Assembly (NCBI GenBank): GCA_000016765.1
Contig: CP000699.1
Coordinates: forward strand, 5,025,501 to 5,089,500
Length of the DNA: 64,000 nt
Source: Rhizorhabdus wittichii RW1
Lineage (GTDB): Bacteria; Pseudomonadota; Alphaproteobacteria; Sphingomonadales; Sphingomonadaceae
Reading direction: 5' to 3'
How positions within the stretch are numbered: the stretch's first letter is position 1; the number at the start of each line of letters is the position of its first letter. Below, piece after piece: positions 1 to 9,203 of the stretch. The translations under genes were made by a program, and so were the position numbers. A model generated the notes under the pieces. The model saw nothing but the letters and a program-made list of their open reading frames with translations, had not been told where the DNA came from and did no database searches.

Positions 1-282
1 ACCGCCGCCAACGGCCCGAAGGCGACCTACAAGTCGGTGATGACGACCGCCGATCTCGTCTATGGCTACAAGGACTATGCGAAGGCGGCCGAGCTGTACA
101 AGGTCGCGCTGACCAAGCCCGGCGCCGACGCCGCCCAGGCCAATTTCCGCCTCGGCCTCGCGCTCGCCCAGGCCGGCGACAAGGCCGGCGCCAAGGCGGC
201 CCTCGACCAGGTGACGACCGGCAACTACGCCGTGCTCGCCAGCTATGCGAAGGTCTGGGCGCAGACCCCGCCGACCTCCTGA
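1..282 (+). CDS. TPR-repeat protein, C-terminal fragment
   Basis: Only the last 93 residues lie in the window and the reading frame is open to base 1, so the start is upstream. The visible part contains tetratricopeptide-type helix pairs: a segment around YKDYAKAAELYKVAL followed by ANFRLGLALAQAGDKAGAKAAL, with the small/large residue spacing of TPR hairpins. TPR proteins are scaffolds for protein-protein contact, and the partner cannot be told from this fragment. A strong hairpin terminator follows 18 bases after the stop, so this is the last gene of its transcript. Confidence 0.7.
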   Translation, partial: TAANGPKATYKSVMTTADLVYGYKDYAKAAELYKVALTKPGADAAQANFRLGLALAQAGDKAGAKAALDQVTTGNYAVLASYAKVWAQTPPTS

Positions 283-299
283 GCCCATTCGGCATCACG

Positions 300-336
300 G
301 AAAGGGCCCGGACGCCATCGGCGCCGGGCCCTTTTC
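300..336. terminator. Bidirectional intrinsic terminator
   Basis: AAAGGGCCCGG at 301-311 pairs with CCGGGCCCTTT at 324-334, with an A run on one side and a T run on the other. It sits between the convergent TPR and Lrp genes and can end both transcripts. Confidence 0.8.
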
Positions 337-359
337 GTTGGTATCGCGATGGGAGACGG

Positions 360-836
360 TCAGATTCCGTCGACGGGAATGCCGGCGATGTCCTTGGAGG
401 TCCTGATCGTCAGCGAGGTCTTGACGCTCGCGACGTTGGGGGCGGTGGTGAGCTGCGAGGTCAGGAACTGCTGGAAGGCCTGCAGGTCGTGCGCGACGAT
501 CTTCAGGATGAAGTCGATCTCGCCGTTGAGCATGTGGCATTCGCGCACCTCGGGCAGCGCGGCGACATGGCTCTCGAACTGGCGAAGGTCCTCCTCGGCC
601 TGGCTGCGCAGCGACACCAGCGCGAACACGGTGATGCCATAGCCGAGCGCGGCGGCGTTGAGGCGGGCATGGTAGCTCTCGATCACCCCCGCTTCCTCCA
701 GCGCGCGCACGCGGCGGAGGCAGGGCGGGGCGGTGAGGCCGGCCTTCCGGGCCAGGTCGACGTTGGTCATCCGCCCGTCCTCCTGCAGCTCATGCAGGAT
801 GGTGCGATCGATTTGATCGAGCGAGGGGGCGGACAT
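360..836 (-). CDS. Lrp/AsnC family transcriptional regulator
   Basis: 158 residues, the usual size of the family. The N-terminal part (about residues 5-60) is the winged helix-turn-helix: LDQIDRTILHELQEDGRMTN, then the PPCLRRVRALEEAGVI recognition region. The rest is the RAM effector-binding and oligomerisation domain. The ATG at 836 is chosen because AAAGG lies seven bases upstream; a TTG at 851 would swallow that site. Members usually answer amino acids and control amino-acid metabolism. The ligand is unknown here and no amino-acid transporter is adjacent. It is divergent from the histidine kinase at 975. Confidence 0.9.
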   Translation of the reverse strand: MSAPSLDQIDRTILHELQEDGRMTNVDLARKAGLTAPPCLRRVRALEEAGVIESYHARLNAAALGYGITVFALVSLRSQAEEDLRQFESHVAALPEVRECHMLNGEIDFILKIVAHDLQAFQQFLTSQLTTAPNVASVKTSLTIRTSKDIAGIPVDGI

Positions 837-974
837 GGAGCAACCTTTCAAAAACTGGCACTATCCGTAGAATAAAGTTTCCGGCAAGTGCAATAAAAAT
901 AGCGGCGAGCGCTTCCGTTCAAACGCTCTTTCCGCTCGCGCCGTTGCCATCTAATATCCGCGGCAGGGGGAACG

Positions 975-2849
975 GTGGCTGAAACCCGTTCAAGACCGAG
1001 TGGAGGCGGGTCTTTGCGTTTCGATGACATGCTGGCCACGTTGCTTGCGCAACCGGCGCCGACGCCCGAAGCCAGGGCGATCCTCTGGCGCCAGGTGGTC
1101 GACGTGCTGGCGCAGGGGCGTGGGCATCGCGTCGACGATCCGCTGGTCGACGCGCCGCGCGCCGTCGATGCCTATAATTTCCTGCGCTCGGTGCGGCCGG
1201 AGATTCCGGTCGAGCTGCGGCTGGCCGCCGGGCGCGGCCTCGCCGGGCGGCGGGTGCCCCCCGAACTGGTCCTGCTGTTCGCCGAGGACCTGCCCCATAT
1301 CGCCGCGCCGATGCTCGGCCATGTCATCCTCGGCGGGCGGCAATGGCTCGACCTGCTTCCCCGGCTCACCCCCAGCGCGCGCAACCTGCTGCGCAACCGG
1401 CGCGATCTGGGCGGCGAGGTCGAGAAGGCGCTCGAAGGCTTCGGCTCCAGCGACTTCCTGATCCAGGGTCCGGTGGAGACGCCCGAGGCGAGCCTCGCGC
1501 CGCTGGCCGCGCCGATCGAGGCGCTGGTCGCCGAGGCGCAGGAGCCGGAGCCGCCGGTCGCCGTGGCCGTCGAGGAACTCCCTCCGGCAGTCGAGACGGC
1601 CGGATCGCAGGACGTGCCGGAGCCGGTGGAGCCTGCCGCGCTCTCGGCCTGGCTCGACGAGGCGGCGGAGCCGCTGCCGCCGTCGGGCGAGAGCCAGATC
1701 CGCGATCTCCTGTCCCGTATCGAGACGTTTCGCAGCCGCTATCCGCAGGCGACGCTCGAGGGCGAGGCGGCCGGCGACGGCGGCGCATCGGGCCGGGTCG
1801 AGAATTTCCGGTTCGAGACCGGCGTCGACGGCGTCATCTGCTGGGTGCAGGGCGTGCCGCGCGGGCCGATCATCGGAGAGACCATCGCCGTCGCCGCGCA
1901 CCAGACCGACCATGGCGTCGACGGCCATGCCGCGGGGGCCTATCGCAGCCGCACCCCGTTCCGCGACGCCCGGCTGACGATCGCCGGGCAGGGGCCCGCA
2001 TCGGGCGACTGGCGGATTTCGGCGGTGCCCTTCTTCGATCCCAAGGACGGTCGGTTCAGCGGCTATCGCGGCACCGCCCGCCGCCCGCGCGCCGACGAGA
2101 GCGCCGCCGTCATGGCGGGCGGATCGGGGCCGCCGGCCGAGCCGGGACTCAATGATTCGCTGCGCCACCTGGTCCATGAGCTGCGCACCCCGCTCAACGC
2201 GATCATCGGCTTTTCGGAGATGATCGAGGGGCAGATGCGCGGCCCCGCCGCAGCGGCCTATCGCGGCCGCGCGCAGGAGATACTGGACCAGAGCAAGAAG
2301 CTGCTCGGCGCGGTCGAGGATCTCGACATGGTGGCCGCGGCGCGGACCGCCGAGACGCCGGCGCACGGTTTGGCGGCGGTCGATGCCGGCGCGATCCTGA
2401 CCCGGCTCCATGCCAATTTCGAGGCGGTCGCCAAGGAGCGGGCGAGCGGCCTCGCCTTCCGGATCGATTCCACCCTGCCGCCGGTCGCGGTCGACGCGCC
2501 CACCGTCGAGCGGATGCTGTCGCGCCTGCTCGCCGCGACGATCGCGATGGCGGGGGAGGGCGAGCGGATCAGCGTCGACCTGCAGCGCGACCCGCGCCGT
2601 TCGACCCATATGCTGCTGACGATCCTGCGCCCGCGCTCGCTCGACGGCCGCGACGAGAAGATGCTGCTCGATCCCGGCTATAATCCGGGCGGCAACTGGC
2701 CCGATGCGCCGGTGCTCGGCCTCGGCTTCGCGCTCCGCCTCGTCCGCAACCTCGCCATCGCCAGCGGCGGCATGCTGGAGATCGATGCGACCCGCTTCTA
2801 TCTGAGCCTGCCCCTCGGCGACCAGTCGGCGGAGCAGGATGCGGTGTAA
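975..2849 (+). CDS. Cytoplasmic PAS-like sensor histidine kinase, divergent ATPase domain
   Basis: 624 residues with no membrane segment or signal peptide. Order: an alpha-helical N-terminal region (about 15-165), a Glu/Pro/Ala-rich linker (165-240), a PAS-like domain (about 265-385), then a HisKA dimerisation helix with the phosphoacceptor His near residue 401 in LVHELRTPLNAIIGF. The C-terminal HATPase region keeps a G2-like GLGFALRLVRNLA box, but the N-box (ERMLSRLLAATIAMAG) lacks the usual Asn and no clear DxGxG box is seen. It may have weak or no kinase activity, or may act as a phosphatase or scaffold. Start is GTG 975, preceded by a GGGGG-rich site; no response regulator is adjacent. 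Confidence 0.8.
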   Translation: MAETRSRPSGGGSLRFDDMLATLLAQPAPTPEARAILWRQVVDVLAQGRGHRVDDPLVDAPRAVDAYNFLRSVRPEIPVELRLAAGRGLAGRRVPPELVLLFAEDLPHIAAPMLGHVILGGRQWLDLLPRLTPSARNLLRNRRDLGGEVEKALEGFGSSDFLIQGPVETPEASLAPLAAPIEALVAEAQEPEPPVAVAVEELPPAVETAGSQDVPEPVEPAALSAWLDEAAEPLPPSGESQIRDLLSRIETFRSRYPQATLEGEAAGDGGASGRVENFRFETGVDGVICWVQGVPRGPIIGETIAVAAHQTDHGVDGHAAGAYRSRTPFRDARLTIAGQGPASGDWRISAVPFFDPKDGRFSGYRGTARRPRADESAAVMAGGSGPPAEPGLNDSLRHLVHELRTPLNAIIGFSEMIEGQMRGPAAAAYRGRAQEILDQSKKLLGAVEDLDMVAAARTAETPAHGLAAVDAGAILTRLHANFEAVAKERASGLAFRIDSTLPPVAVDAPTVERMLSRLLAATIAMAGEGERISVDLQRDPRRSTHMLLTILRPRSLDGRDEKMLLDPGYNPGGNWPDAPVLGLGFALRLVRNLAIASGGMLEIDATRFYLSLPLGDQSAEQDAV

Positions 2850-2896
2850 CTTGCCGCGCGGCGGAGCCTCGGCTATCGCCTGCGCGGCGCTGGGCG

Positions 2897-2972
2897 GGGC
2901 CTGTAGCTCAATGGTTAGAGCTGGCCGCTCATAACGGCTAGGTTGCGGGTTCGAGTCCTGCCGGGCCCACCA
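2897..2972 (+). tRNA. tRNA with CAU anticodon (Ile2 type or elongator Met)
   Basis: 76 bases with encoded CCA. The acceptor arm GGGCCTG pairs with CGGGCCC (one G-U), the D arm is AGCTC..GAGCT, the T arm carries GGTTCGAGTCC, and the anticodon CAT is at 2930-2932 in the loop CTCATAA. A CAU anticodon is shared by elongator Met and by tRNA-Ile2, whose C34 is changed to lysidine by TilS. The short D loop resembles Ile2, but primary sequence alone does not settle it. Confidence 0.9.
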
Positions 2973-3017
2973 GCGTCCATTACCCCGATCCTGGCCCCTG
3001 TCCGCTCATCAGGTCGG

Positions 3018-3578
3018 TCACCGCTTCGCTTCGTCGATGAAGCCGACGAAGCCGGCCATGAAGGCGCCGAGGCGGTCGCGCGTCGCCGCATCGGTCAACT
3101 GCCCTTCGCCGTCGAACAGCGATTGCGCGCGCGACGCCATCAGGCGGCCGCCGAACCAGGGCCGCGCGCCCAGCGTACGGAGCACTGGAAGCCAGTCGTT
3201 CTGCGCGAGCAGCGTTCCGAAATTGCCTGGCGACGCGCCGATCACCGCCATCGGCCGGTTGCCGAAGATGCGGCCGATGTCGGTCGCCGGGCGCGAGAGC
3301 CAGTCGATCGCGTTTTTGAACACGCCGGGGATGCCGTTATTATATTCGGGGGTGACCAGCAGCACCCCGTCGGCCGCCGCGACGGCCTCCTTCAGCGCGG
3401 TGACCGCGTCGGGCAGGCCCGCTTCCTCCTCCTCGTCGGCATTGTAGAGCGGGATGCCGTGGAGCGTCCGTACGTCGAGCGTCGCGCCCGGCGGCATCAG
3501 CGCCTCCGCCGCGCGCAGCAGGCCGAGGTTGAACGACTGTCGCCGCAAGCTGCCGGCGATGCCGATGATATGGGTCAT
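3018..3578 (-). CDS. NADPH-dependent FMN reductase
   Basis: 186 residues, typical of the ChrR/ArsH-like flavodoxin-fold reductases. The phosphate-binding loop GIAGSLRRQSFN at the N terminus and the VTPEYNNGIPGVFKNAIDWLSR signature binding the flavin ring (about residues 95-120) are both clear. It reduces FMN, quinones or xenobiotic electron acceptors with NAD(P)H in the cytoplasm. A GAGGAG site precedes the ATG. It is the last gene of a four-gene minus-strand run, 11 bases after the pirin gene. Confidence 0.9.
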   Translation of the reverse strand: MTHIIGIAGSLRRQSFNLGLLRAAEALMPPGATLDVRTLHGIPLYNADEEEEAGLPDAVTALKEAVAAADGVLLVTPEYNNGIPGVFKNAIDWLSRPATDIGRIFGNRPMAVIGASPGNFGTLLAQNDWLPVLRTLGARPWFGGRLMASRAQSLFDGEGQLTDAATRDRLGAFMAGFVGFIDEAKR

Positions 3579-3589
3579 GGCGGCTCCTC

Positions 3590-4480
3590 TCAGGCCTTCG
3601 CCGGCGTGGGCAGGGGGGCGTCGGGGAGCGGAATGAACTCCTGATCGTCGGCGTCGGGAAGCTTCATGCGGCCCGCCTTCCAGTCTTCGGCCGCTTGCGC
3701 CAGCCTGTCGTGCGACGAGGAGACGAAGTTCCAGTAGAGATAGCGCTCGCCGACCGGTTCGCCGCCGAGCAGCATCACCGCGGAACGCTCGACGGCGCGC
3801 AACGCCGACACGTCCGCGCCGAGGACGAGCATCTTGCCGGCATCGTAGCGCGCGCCGTCGACCTCGACAGCGCCGGTGGCGACGTAGAGCGCGCGTTCGG
3901 GATGGCCGGCCGGGACCTCGGCGGTCGCGCCCGGCTCCATGTCGAGATGCGCGTAGAAGAGCGGCGAATGGGTCCGCGCCGCCGCCGTCAGCCCATAGGC
4001 GCTCCCGGCGATCAGGTGCCCCGCCACCCCGCCGTCGTTCCAGTGCGGCAGGTCCGCGCCGGCATGGTGGGAGAAGCTCGGCGCGGTCTCCTCGTCCGCC
4101 GTCGGCAGCGCCACCCAGGCCTGGATGCCGTGGAGATGATCGCCCGAGGCGCGCGCCTTCTCGAACCGCTCGCTATGCGTGATGCCGCTGCCCGCGGTCA
4201 TCCAGTTGACTTCCCGAGGCCGGATCGCCTGCTCGGACCCGACGCTGTCGCGGTGCATGATCTCGCCCGAGAACAGATAGGTCACGGTCGAGAGGCCGAT
4301 ATGCGGGTGCGGCCGCACGTCGAGGCTGCGATCGGCCCCGGCCGCCACGTCGAGCGGCCCCATATGGTCGAAGAATATGAAGGGGCCGACCATCCGCCGC
4401 TTCGCGAAGGGCAGCACCCGGCCGACCTCGAGCCCGCCGCCCAGGCTGCGACGGCGCTGCTCGATCACCATTTCGATCAT
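3590..4480 (-). CDS. Pirin family protein
   Basis: 296 residues forming the two-cupin pirin fold. The N-terminal RMVGPFIFFDHMGP and the metal-ligand region HPHIGLSTVTYLFSGEIMH carry the conserved His residues, and the C-terminal cupin carries the ALYVATGAVEV strand. Pirins bind iron and some act as quercetin dioxygenases; substrate unknown here. ATG 4480 is used because GGGAG lies eight bases upstream, whereas an upstream TTG at 4495 has no such support. It lies in the same run as the FMN reductase, suggesting a redox or electrophile-stress operon. Confidence 0.88.
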   Translation of the reverse strand: MIEMVIEQRRRSLGGGLEVGRVLPFAKRRMVGPFIFFDHMGPLDVAAGADRSLDVRPHPHIGLSTVTYLFSGEIMHRDSVGSEQAIRPREVNWMTAGSGITHSERFEKARASGDHLHGIQAWVALPTADEETAPSFSHHAGADLPHWNDGGVAGHLIAGSAYGLTAAARTHSPLFYAHLDMEPGATAEVPAGHPERALYVATGAVEVDGARYDAGKMLVLGADVSALRAVERSAVMLLGGEPVGERYLYWNFVSSSHDRLAQAAEDWKAGRMKLPDADDQEFIPLPDAPLPTPAKA

Positions 4481-4504
4481 TGTCTCATCTCCCAACGCCT
4501 CGGT

Positions 4505-4807
4505 TCAGCCGTCGACGATATCCGAATATTCGGGGTGCAGGGCATAATATCGGACCATGAAGCTGCATTTGAGCACCGCCTTGCGCCCGCTCGCCCGGAT
4601 GGCGTCGAACACGCCCTGCGCGAGCCGGGAGCCGATCCCCTGTCCCGAATATTCATAGGGCACCTCGGTATGCGTCAGCACGACCCGGCCGGCGTCGTCG
4701 ATCCGGTAATAGGCCGCGGCGACGTCGTCGCCGTCCAGCGCGATCTCGAAGCGATGCTGGGCCGGGTTGTCCTTCACCGTGCGCTCCATCGCATCAGGCC
4801 TTGTCAT
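4505..4807 (-). CDS. Small GNAT-family N-acetyltransferase
   Basis: 100 residues, the short single-domain GCN5-related type. The acetyl-CoA loop is seen in YEYSGQGIGSRLAQGVFDAIR and the family-typical ending in KCSFMVRYYALHPEYSDIV. The ATG at 4807 overlaps the last 14 bases of the upstream hydrolase gene; an internal ATG at 4789 would avoid the overlap, so the exact start is open. It is co-transcribed with its neighbours. The acetyl acceptor is unknown. Confidence 0.8.
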   Translation of the reverse strand: MTRPDAMERTVKDNPAQHRFEIALDGDDVAAAYYRIDDAGRVVLTHTEVPYEYSGQGIGSRLAQGVFDAIRASGRKAVLKCSFMVRYYALHPEYSDIVDG

Positions 4808-5432
4808 AGCCGAACTGGATGCCGGCGGTGCCGCCGGTCTCGATGAACAGGTTCATGAAGGCGGGGACGGTCTCGCTGCGCTTCCAGTCGCGCTGGAGTT
4901 CGCAGAAGAGCTGCGCCACCGAGATCATCTTGCCGCCGGCCTGCTCGATACGGCGCAGCGCCGCTTCATGGGCCGCGACCGACGTGCCGCCGACCGCGTC
5001 GACCGGGACATAGACCTCATAGCCCTCGGCGAGCGCGTCGAGCGCCGGGAAGGTCAGGCAGGCCTCGGTCCACAGCGCGGTCATGATCAGCTTCCGGCGG
5101 CCGGTCGCCTCGACCGCCTGGCGGAATTCGACGTCCTCCCAGCTGTTGATGGTGGTGCGGTCATAGGTCGGATAGTCGCCGAGCACCTTGCGGACCTGCG
5201 GGACCGGCGGCTTGTTGAGGCCCGTCTCGACGTTCACCGTCGAGTGGATGACCGGAAGATCGTAGACGACCGCCGCCTTGGCGCAGCCGGCGATATTGTT
5301 GAGCAGCAACTGGCGGTCCATCGAGGCGATCGAGTTCACCTGCACCGGCTGATAGTCGATGATGATGAAGGCGGCATTCTGCGGCGTGAGCAGGTGATCG
5401 GTCTTCGGATCGCGGATGGCTTCGCTCGTCAT
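4794..5432 (-). CDS. Isochorismatase-like cysteine hydrolase (YcaC type)
   Basis: 212 residues of the isochorismatase-like fold. The catalytic triad is visible: Asp26 in FIIIDYQPVQ, Lys74 in GLNKPPVP, and nucleophile Cys125 in MTALWTEACLTFPALDAL. Such enzymes cleave amide or ester bonds; the long C-terminal part and TEAC motif resemble YcaC-type hydrolases of unknown substrate. The start at 5432 is fixed by a consensus AGGAGG five bases upstream; the frame is open 261 bases further, but that part has no family similarity. It is the first gene of the minus-strand operon with GNAT, pirin and FMN reductase. Confidence 0.88.
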   Translation of the reverse strand: MTSEAIRDPKTDHLLTPQNAAFIIIDYQPVQVNSIASMDRQLLLNNIAGCAKAAVVYDLPVIHSTVNVETGLNKPPVPQVRKVLGDYPTYDRTTINSWEDVEFRQAVEATGRRKLIMTALWTEACLTFPALDALAEGYEVYVPVDAVGGTSVAAHEAALRRIEQAGGKMISVAQLFCELQRDWKRSETVPAFMNLFIETGGTAGIQFGYDKA

Positions 5433-5773
5433 GTCTTCCTCCTGCAAGGGGCCGGGATGTGGGCCCGGAATTGGCGCTGGCGGCCGGTCTTCCGGCTTGA
5501 AACAAGCATGAACCTGCACCGCTGATGACGAAAGATCGCGATTTCGGACGCAGCGTCCCACCAATGGAACGATGGCGCTTGCCGGTGCTTCCGGGCGGGC
5601 CGGCGTGGGGTGCTGCGCTCTCTCGCGAATCGGCGCGGCTTCCGTAGCGTTAAATTGTTGGGAACCATTACGGATCAGGAACTTTTTACGCATCGCGGCG
5701 ACTATCGCTTCCCTTGCGGGGCAGGCCCTAGCGCCGCGCCGGACACAGGACTTGCCGGCTCCGGAGACCGCGT
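5433..5773. other. Non-coding divergent intergenic region
   Basis: 341 bases between the divergent hydrolase operon and the EgtD-like gene. I see no convincing gene, and no LysR-type regulator as is often found beside such operons. An AT-richer stretch at about 5645-5695 could hold the rightward promoter, but no clear -35/-10 pair stands out. Confidence 0.5.
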
Positions 5774-6766
5774 TTGACCGATCATTCCCCGGATGGTGCC
5801 CCGAAGCCGGGAGACATCGTCGCGCTGCACGAACATGGTCCGCCGCCGGCGGACTTCGCGGCGCTGTTCCTTGCCGGAATGGAGCGGCGGCCGAAGAGCC
5901 TGGTCGGGTCGATGCTGCTCGATCGCCGGTCGCCGGCCTTCCACCGGCTCTGCGCCCTGCCCGAATATTATGTCCAGCGCGCCGAGCTGGAGATATTGCG
6001 CGACCAGGCCGTGGCGATCGCCCGGCTGGTCGGCCCGGCGGCGCAACTGGTCGATTTCGGCCGCGGGTCGAGCGCGCAGACCTCGTTGCTGCTGTCGGTC
6101 CTCGATCGGCCCTGGGGCTATGTCATGGTCGATCGCGACCGCGACAGGCTGCTCGACGATGCCCGGCGCGTCCAGCAGCTTCATCCGCGCCTGTGGGTCG
6201 AGGCGGTCCGCGCCGATCCGCGCATCGGCTTCGACCTGCCGCCCAATGCCGGCGGCGGGCGGCGGCTCGGCTATCTGCCCGGCAACGCGATCGGCACCTT
6301 CGACCCGCCCGAGGCGCTCGCCATGCTGTCGCTGTGGGAACGCGAGCTCGGCCGGCGCGGGCTGCTGCTGGTTGGCGTCGACCTGCGCAAGAGCGTGCTG
6401 ATCCTCGAAGCGGCCTATGACGATCCGCACGGGCTCAACCGCTCGCTGATCCTCGACGTGCTGCGCCGCGCGAACCGCGAGCTCGGCGCCGATTTCGACG
6501 AGCGGATGTTCGAATATCGCGTCCGCTTCGACAAGGACAGCGGACGGGTGAACAACGACCTCGTCAGCCTCGGCCTGCATGAGGTCCAGGTCGGCGGCCG
6601 TCGCCTCCGGTTCGACCAGGGCGAGGCGATCCACGTCGAGGAGAGCTGGAAATATTCGGTCGAGGATTTCCAGGCGCTCGTGCGCGGGGCGGGGTTCCGG
6701 CCGCTCCAGGTCTGGTTCGACGCGAAGCGGCTGTTCAGCCTGCACCTGCTGGAGGCCGGAGCCTGA
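5774..6766 (+). CDS. EgtD-like histidine-specific SAM-dependent methyltransferase family protein
   Basis: 330 residues, the length of EgtD, which trimethylates histidine to hercynine in ergothioneine synthesis. Family features in order are LPEYYVQRAELEIL (about 60-75), a SAM loop DFGRGSSAQTSLLL, YLPGNAIGTFDPPEA (about 167-182), a NRELGADFD stretch and the C-terminal VEESWKYS. Several hallmark residues differ: the GSTIGN-type loop reads GNAIGT, so the Asn that binds histidine in mycobacterial EgtD is Thr175, and the usual FNxN segment is changed. No egtB is adjacent. It may methylate histidine or a related amine; family membership is firmer than substrate. Confidence 0.78.
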   Translation: MTDHSPDGAPKPGDIVALHEHGPPPADFAALFLAGMERRPKSLVGSMLLDRRSPAFHRLCALPEYYVQRAELEILRDQAVAIARLVGPAAQLVDFGRGSSAQTSLLLSVLDRPWGYVMVDRDRDRLLDDARRVQQLHPRLWVEAVRADPRIGFDLPPNAGGGRRLGYLPGNAIGTFDPPEALAMLSLWERELGRRGLLLVGVDLRKSVLILEAAYDDPHGLNRSLILDVLRRANRELGADFDERMFEYRVRFDKDSGRVNNDLVSLGLHEVQVGGRRLRFDQGEAIHVEESWKYSVEDFQALVRGAGFRPLQVWFDAKRLFSLHLLEAGA

Positions 6767-6809
6767 CCGGGCCCTAGCCAGCGGCCGCCCGAGCCGATAG
6801 ATCGGCCGC

Positions 6810-7418
6810 ATGGCCGGTCCCAGCTTCGATCTCGAAATCGCCCATCCATTGCCGCTCGCCGGGGTCGACGAGGCGGGCAGGGGGCCGCTGGCCGGGCCGG
6901 TCGTCGCGGCCGCGGTGATCCTCGATCGCGGGCGCGTGCCGGCGGGGATCGACGATTCGAAGAAGCTCGGCGCGGAGGCGCGCGCCGATCTGTGCGGCAA
7001 GATCCGCGAGGTGGCGCATGTCGGCGTCGGCATCGCCACGGTCGAGGAGATCGACGAGATCAACATATTGTGGGCGTCGATGCTGGCGATGGAGCGCGCC
7101 GTCGCGGCGCTGGGTGTCGAGCCGGCGATGGTGCTGGTCGACGGCAATCGCTGCCCGCGCTGGACCCGGCCGTCGCAATGGGTGATCGGCGGCGACGCGC
7201 TGTGCCTGTCGATCGCGGCCGCTTCGATCGTCGCCAAGGAGGAGCGCGACCGGATGATGGCCGACTATGACGTGCATCATCCGGGCTATGGCTGGGCGAA
7301 GAACAAGGGCTATGGCACCCCTGCCCATCTCGATGCGCTGGCGCGGCTGGGCCCGTCGCCGCTCCACCGCCGCAGCTTCGCGCCGGTCGCCCAATTCTCG
7401 CTGTTCCCGGCGGCCTAG
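6810..7418 (+). CDS. rnhB: Ribonuclease HII
   Basis: 202 residues, standard for the enzyme that cuts RNA-DNA hybrids and single ribonucleotides in DNA. The active-site start LAGVDEAGRGPLAGPVVAA carries the Asp-Glu pair, followed by GIDDSKKLG, the VDGNRCP region and ASIVAKEERDRMM. It starts 43 bases after the methyltransferase gene and may share its transcript. Its stop directly abuts the stop of the convergent small gene on the other strand. Confidence 0.95.
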   Translation: MAGPSFDLEIAHPLPLAGVDEAGRGPLAGPVVAAAVILDRGRVPAGIDDSKKLGAEARADLCGKIREVAHVGVGIATVEEIDEINILWASMLAMERAVAALGVEPAMVLVDGNRCPRWTRPSQWVIGGDALCLSIAAASIVAKEERDRMMADYDVHHPGYGWAKNKGYGTPAHLDALARLGPSPLHRRSFAPVAQFSLFPAA

Positions 7419-7766
7419 CTAGATACCGCCGACATAGTCGAGGCAGCCGCGCCGGAAGGCCCAGCTGTCGTTCGGGCATTGTGCCGGTTCGTGGACGGCG
7501 GCGAGGGCCGCCCAGCGATAGCCCAGGTCGCGTTCGCTGCACTGGTCGCAGCGCGCCGCCGAGAGCAGGCCGTCGGGCGCATCGGCGGCGGCATCGGACG
7601 GCGCGCCGGCCTGCGCTGGGGCGAACAGCGAGGGCGGTTCGATCGGGCCATAGCGGTTGGGACGGAGGCCGTGGACGGCGACGGCCCCGGCCGTGATCCC
7701 GCCCGTCATGGCGGCGAACACCCAGAGCAGCAGTGGCGACATCCGGCGGGGCGAAGGCGGCCTCAT
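7419..7766 (-). CDS. Hypothetical membrane-anchored small protein with four C-terminal Cys
   Basis: 115 residues. One hydrophobic segment near the N terminus (about 10-30, PLLLWVFAAMTGGITAGAVA) is a signal anchor; the rest would be periplasmic. A C-terminal block from CDQCSERDLGYRW to FRRGCLDYV has four cysteines (CxxC, then two singles) that could form disulfides or bind metal. No family was recognised. The start at 7766 is uncertain because neither it nor an internal ATG at 7742 has a strong ribosome site. Confidence 0.55.
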   Translation of the reverse strand: MRPPSPRRMSPLLLWVFAAMTGGITAGAVAVHGLRPNRYGPIEPPSLFAPAQAGAPSDAAADAPDGLLSAARCDQCSERDLGYRWAALAAVHEPAQCPNDSWAFRRGCLDYVGGI

Positions 7767-7827
7767 GGCGGCAAGAACGGCGGGACGGTCGGCCCGTTCC
7801 AATTTTTTTCGCGAAAGCCACGGGGGT

Positions 7828-7979
7828 GAGTCCTCGGGGCCACACCACAAGGGATTGAGTCTCCCCCGACTGTTGAGACTCAATATGAGGTAACGGACTC
7901 CTTTCGTTCATCCGGCTTCACCGGAATCTCAGATTCGAGAGCCAAAACATTGATCTTGACCGAAGAGTCCTGATGAATC
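7828..7979. promoter_or_regulatory. GANTC-dense regulatory region upstream of ccrM
   Basis: Eight GANTC sites, the CcrM methylation sequence, start at 7828, 7857, 7877, 7896, 7924, 7932, 7965 and 7975. Two of them lie in the arms of a perfect inverted repeat, ATTGAGTCTC at 7854-7863 and GAGACTCAAT at 7875-7884. A TTGACC at 7956-7961 could be a -35 element, with the last two GANTC sites in or near the spacer. This is the layout expected of a promoter read by CcrM methylation and GcrA. Confidence 0.75.
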
Positions 7980-7987
7980 ACCCTTAA

Positions 7988-9163
<1,176 letters not shown>

Positions 9164-9203
9164 CGGGCTTTCCTCCGGCCGTTCGAGCGAATAGGTCGGC
9201 GGC

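Noticed and set aside
990-2609. A 539-residue open frame on the minus strand
   Set aside because: Antisense to the histidine kinase; Arg/Asp-rich shadow.
7060-7911. Alternative minus-strand gene over rnhB end and ccrM promoter
   Set aside because: Most of it is antisense to rnhB and is Arg/Pro-rich; the 7419-7766 frame with a signal anchor and Cys pattern is better.
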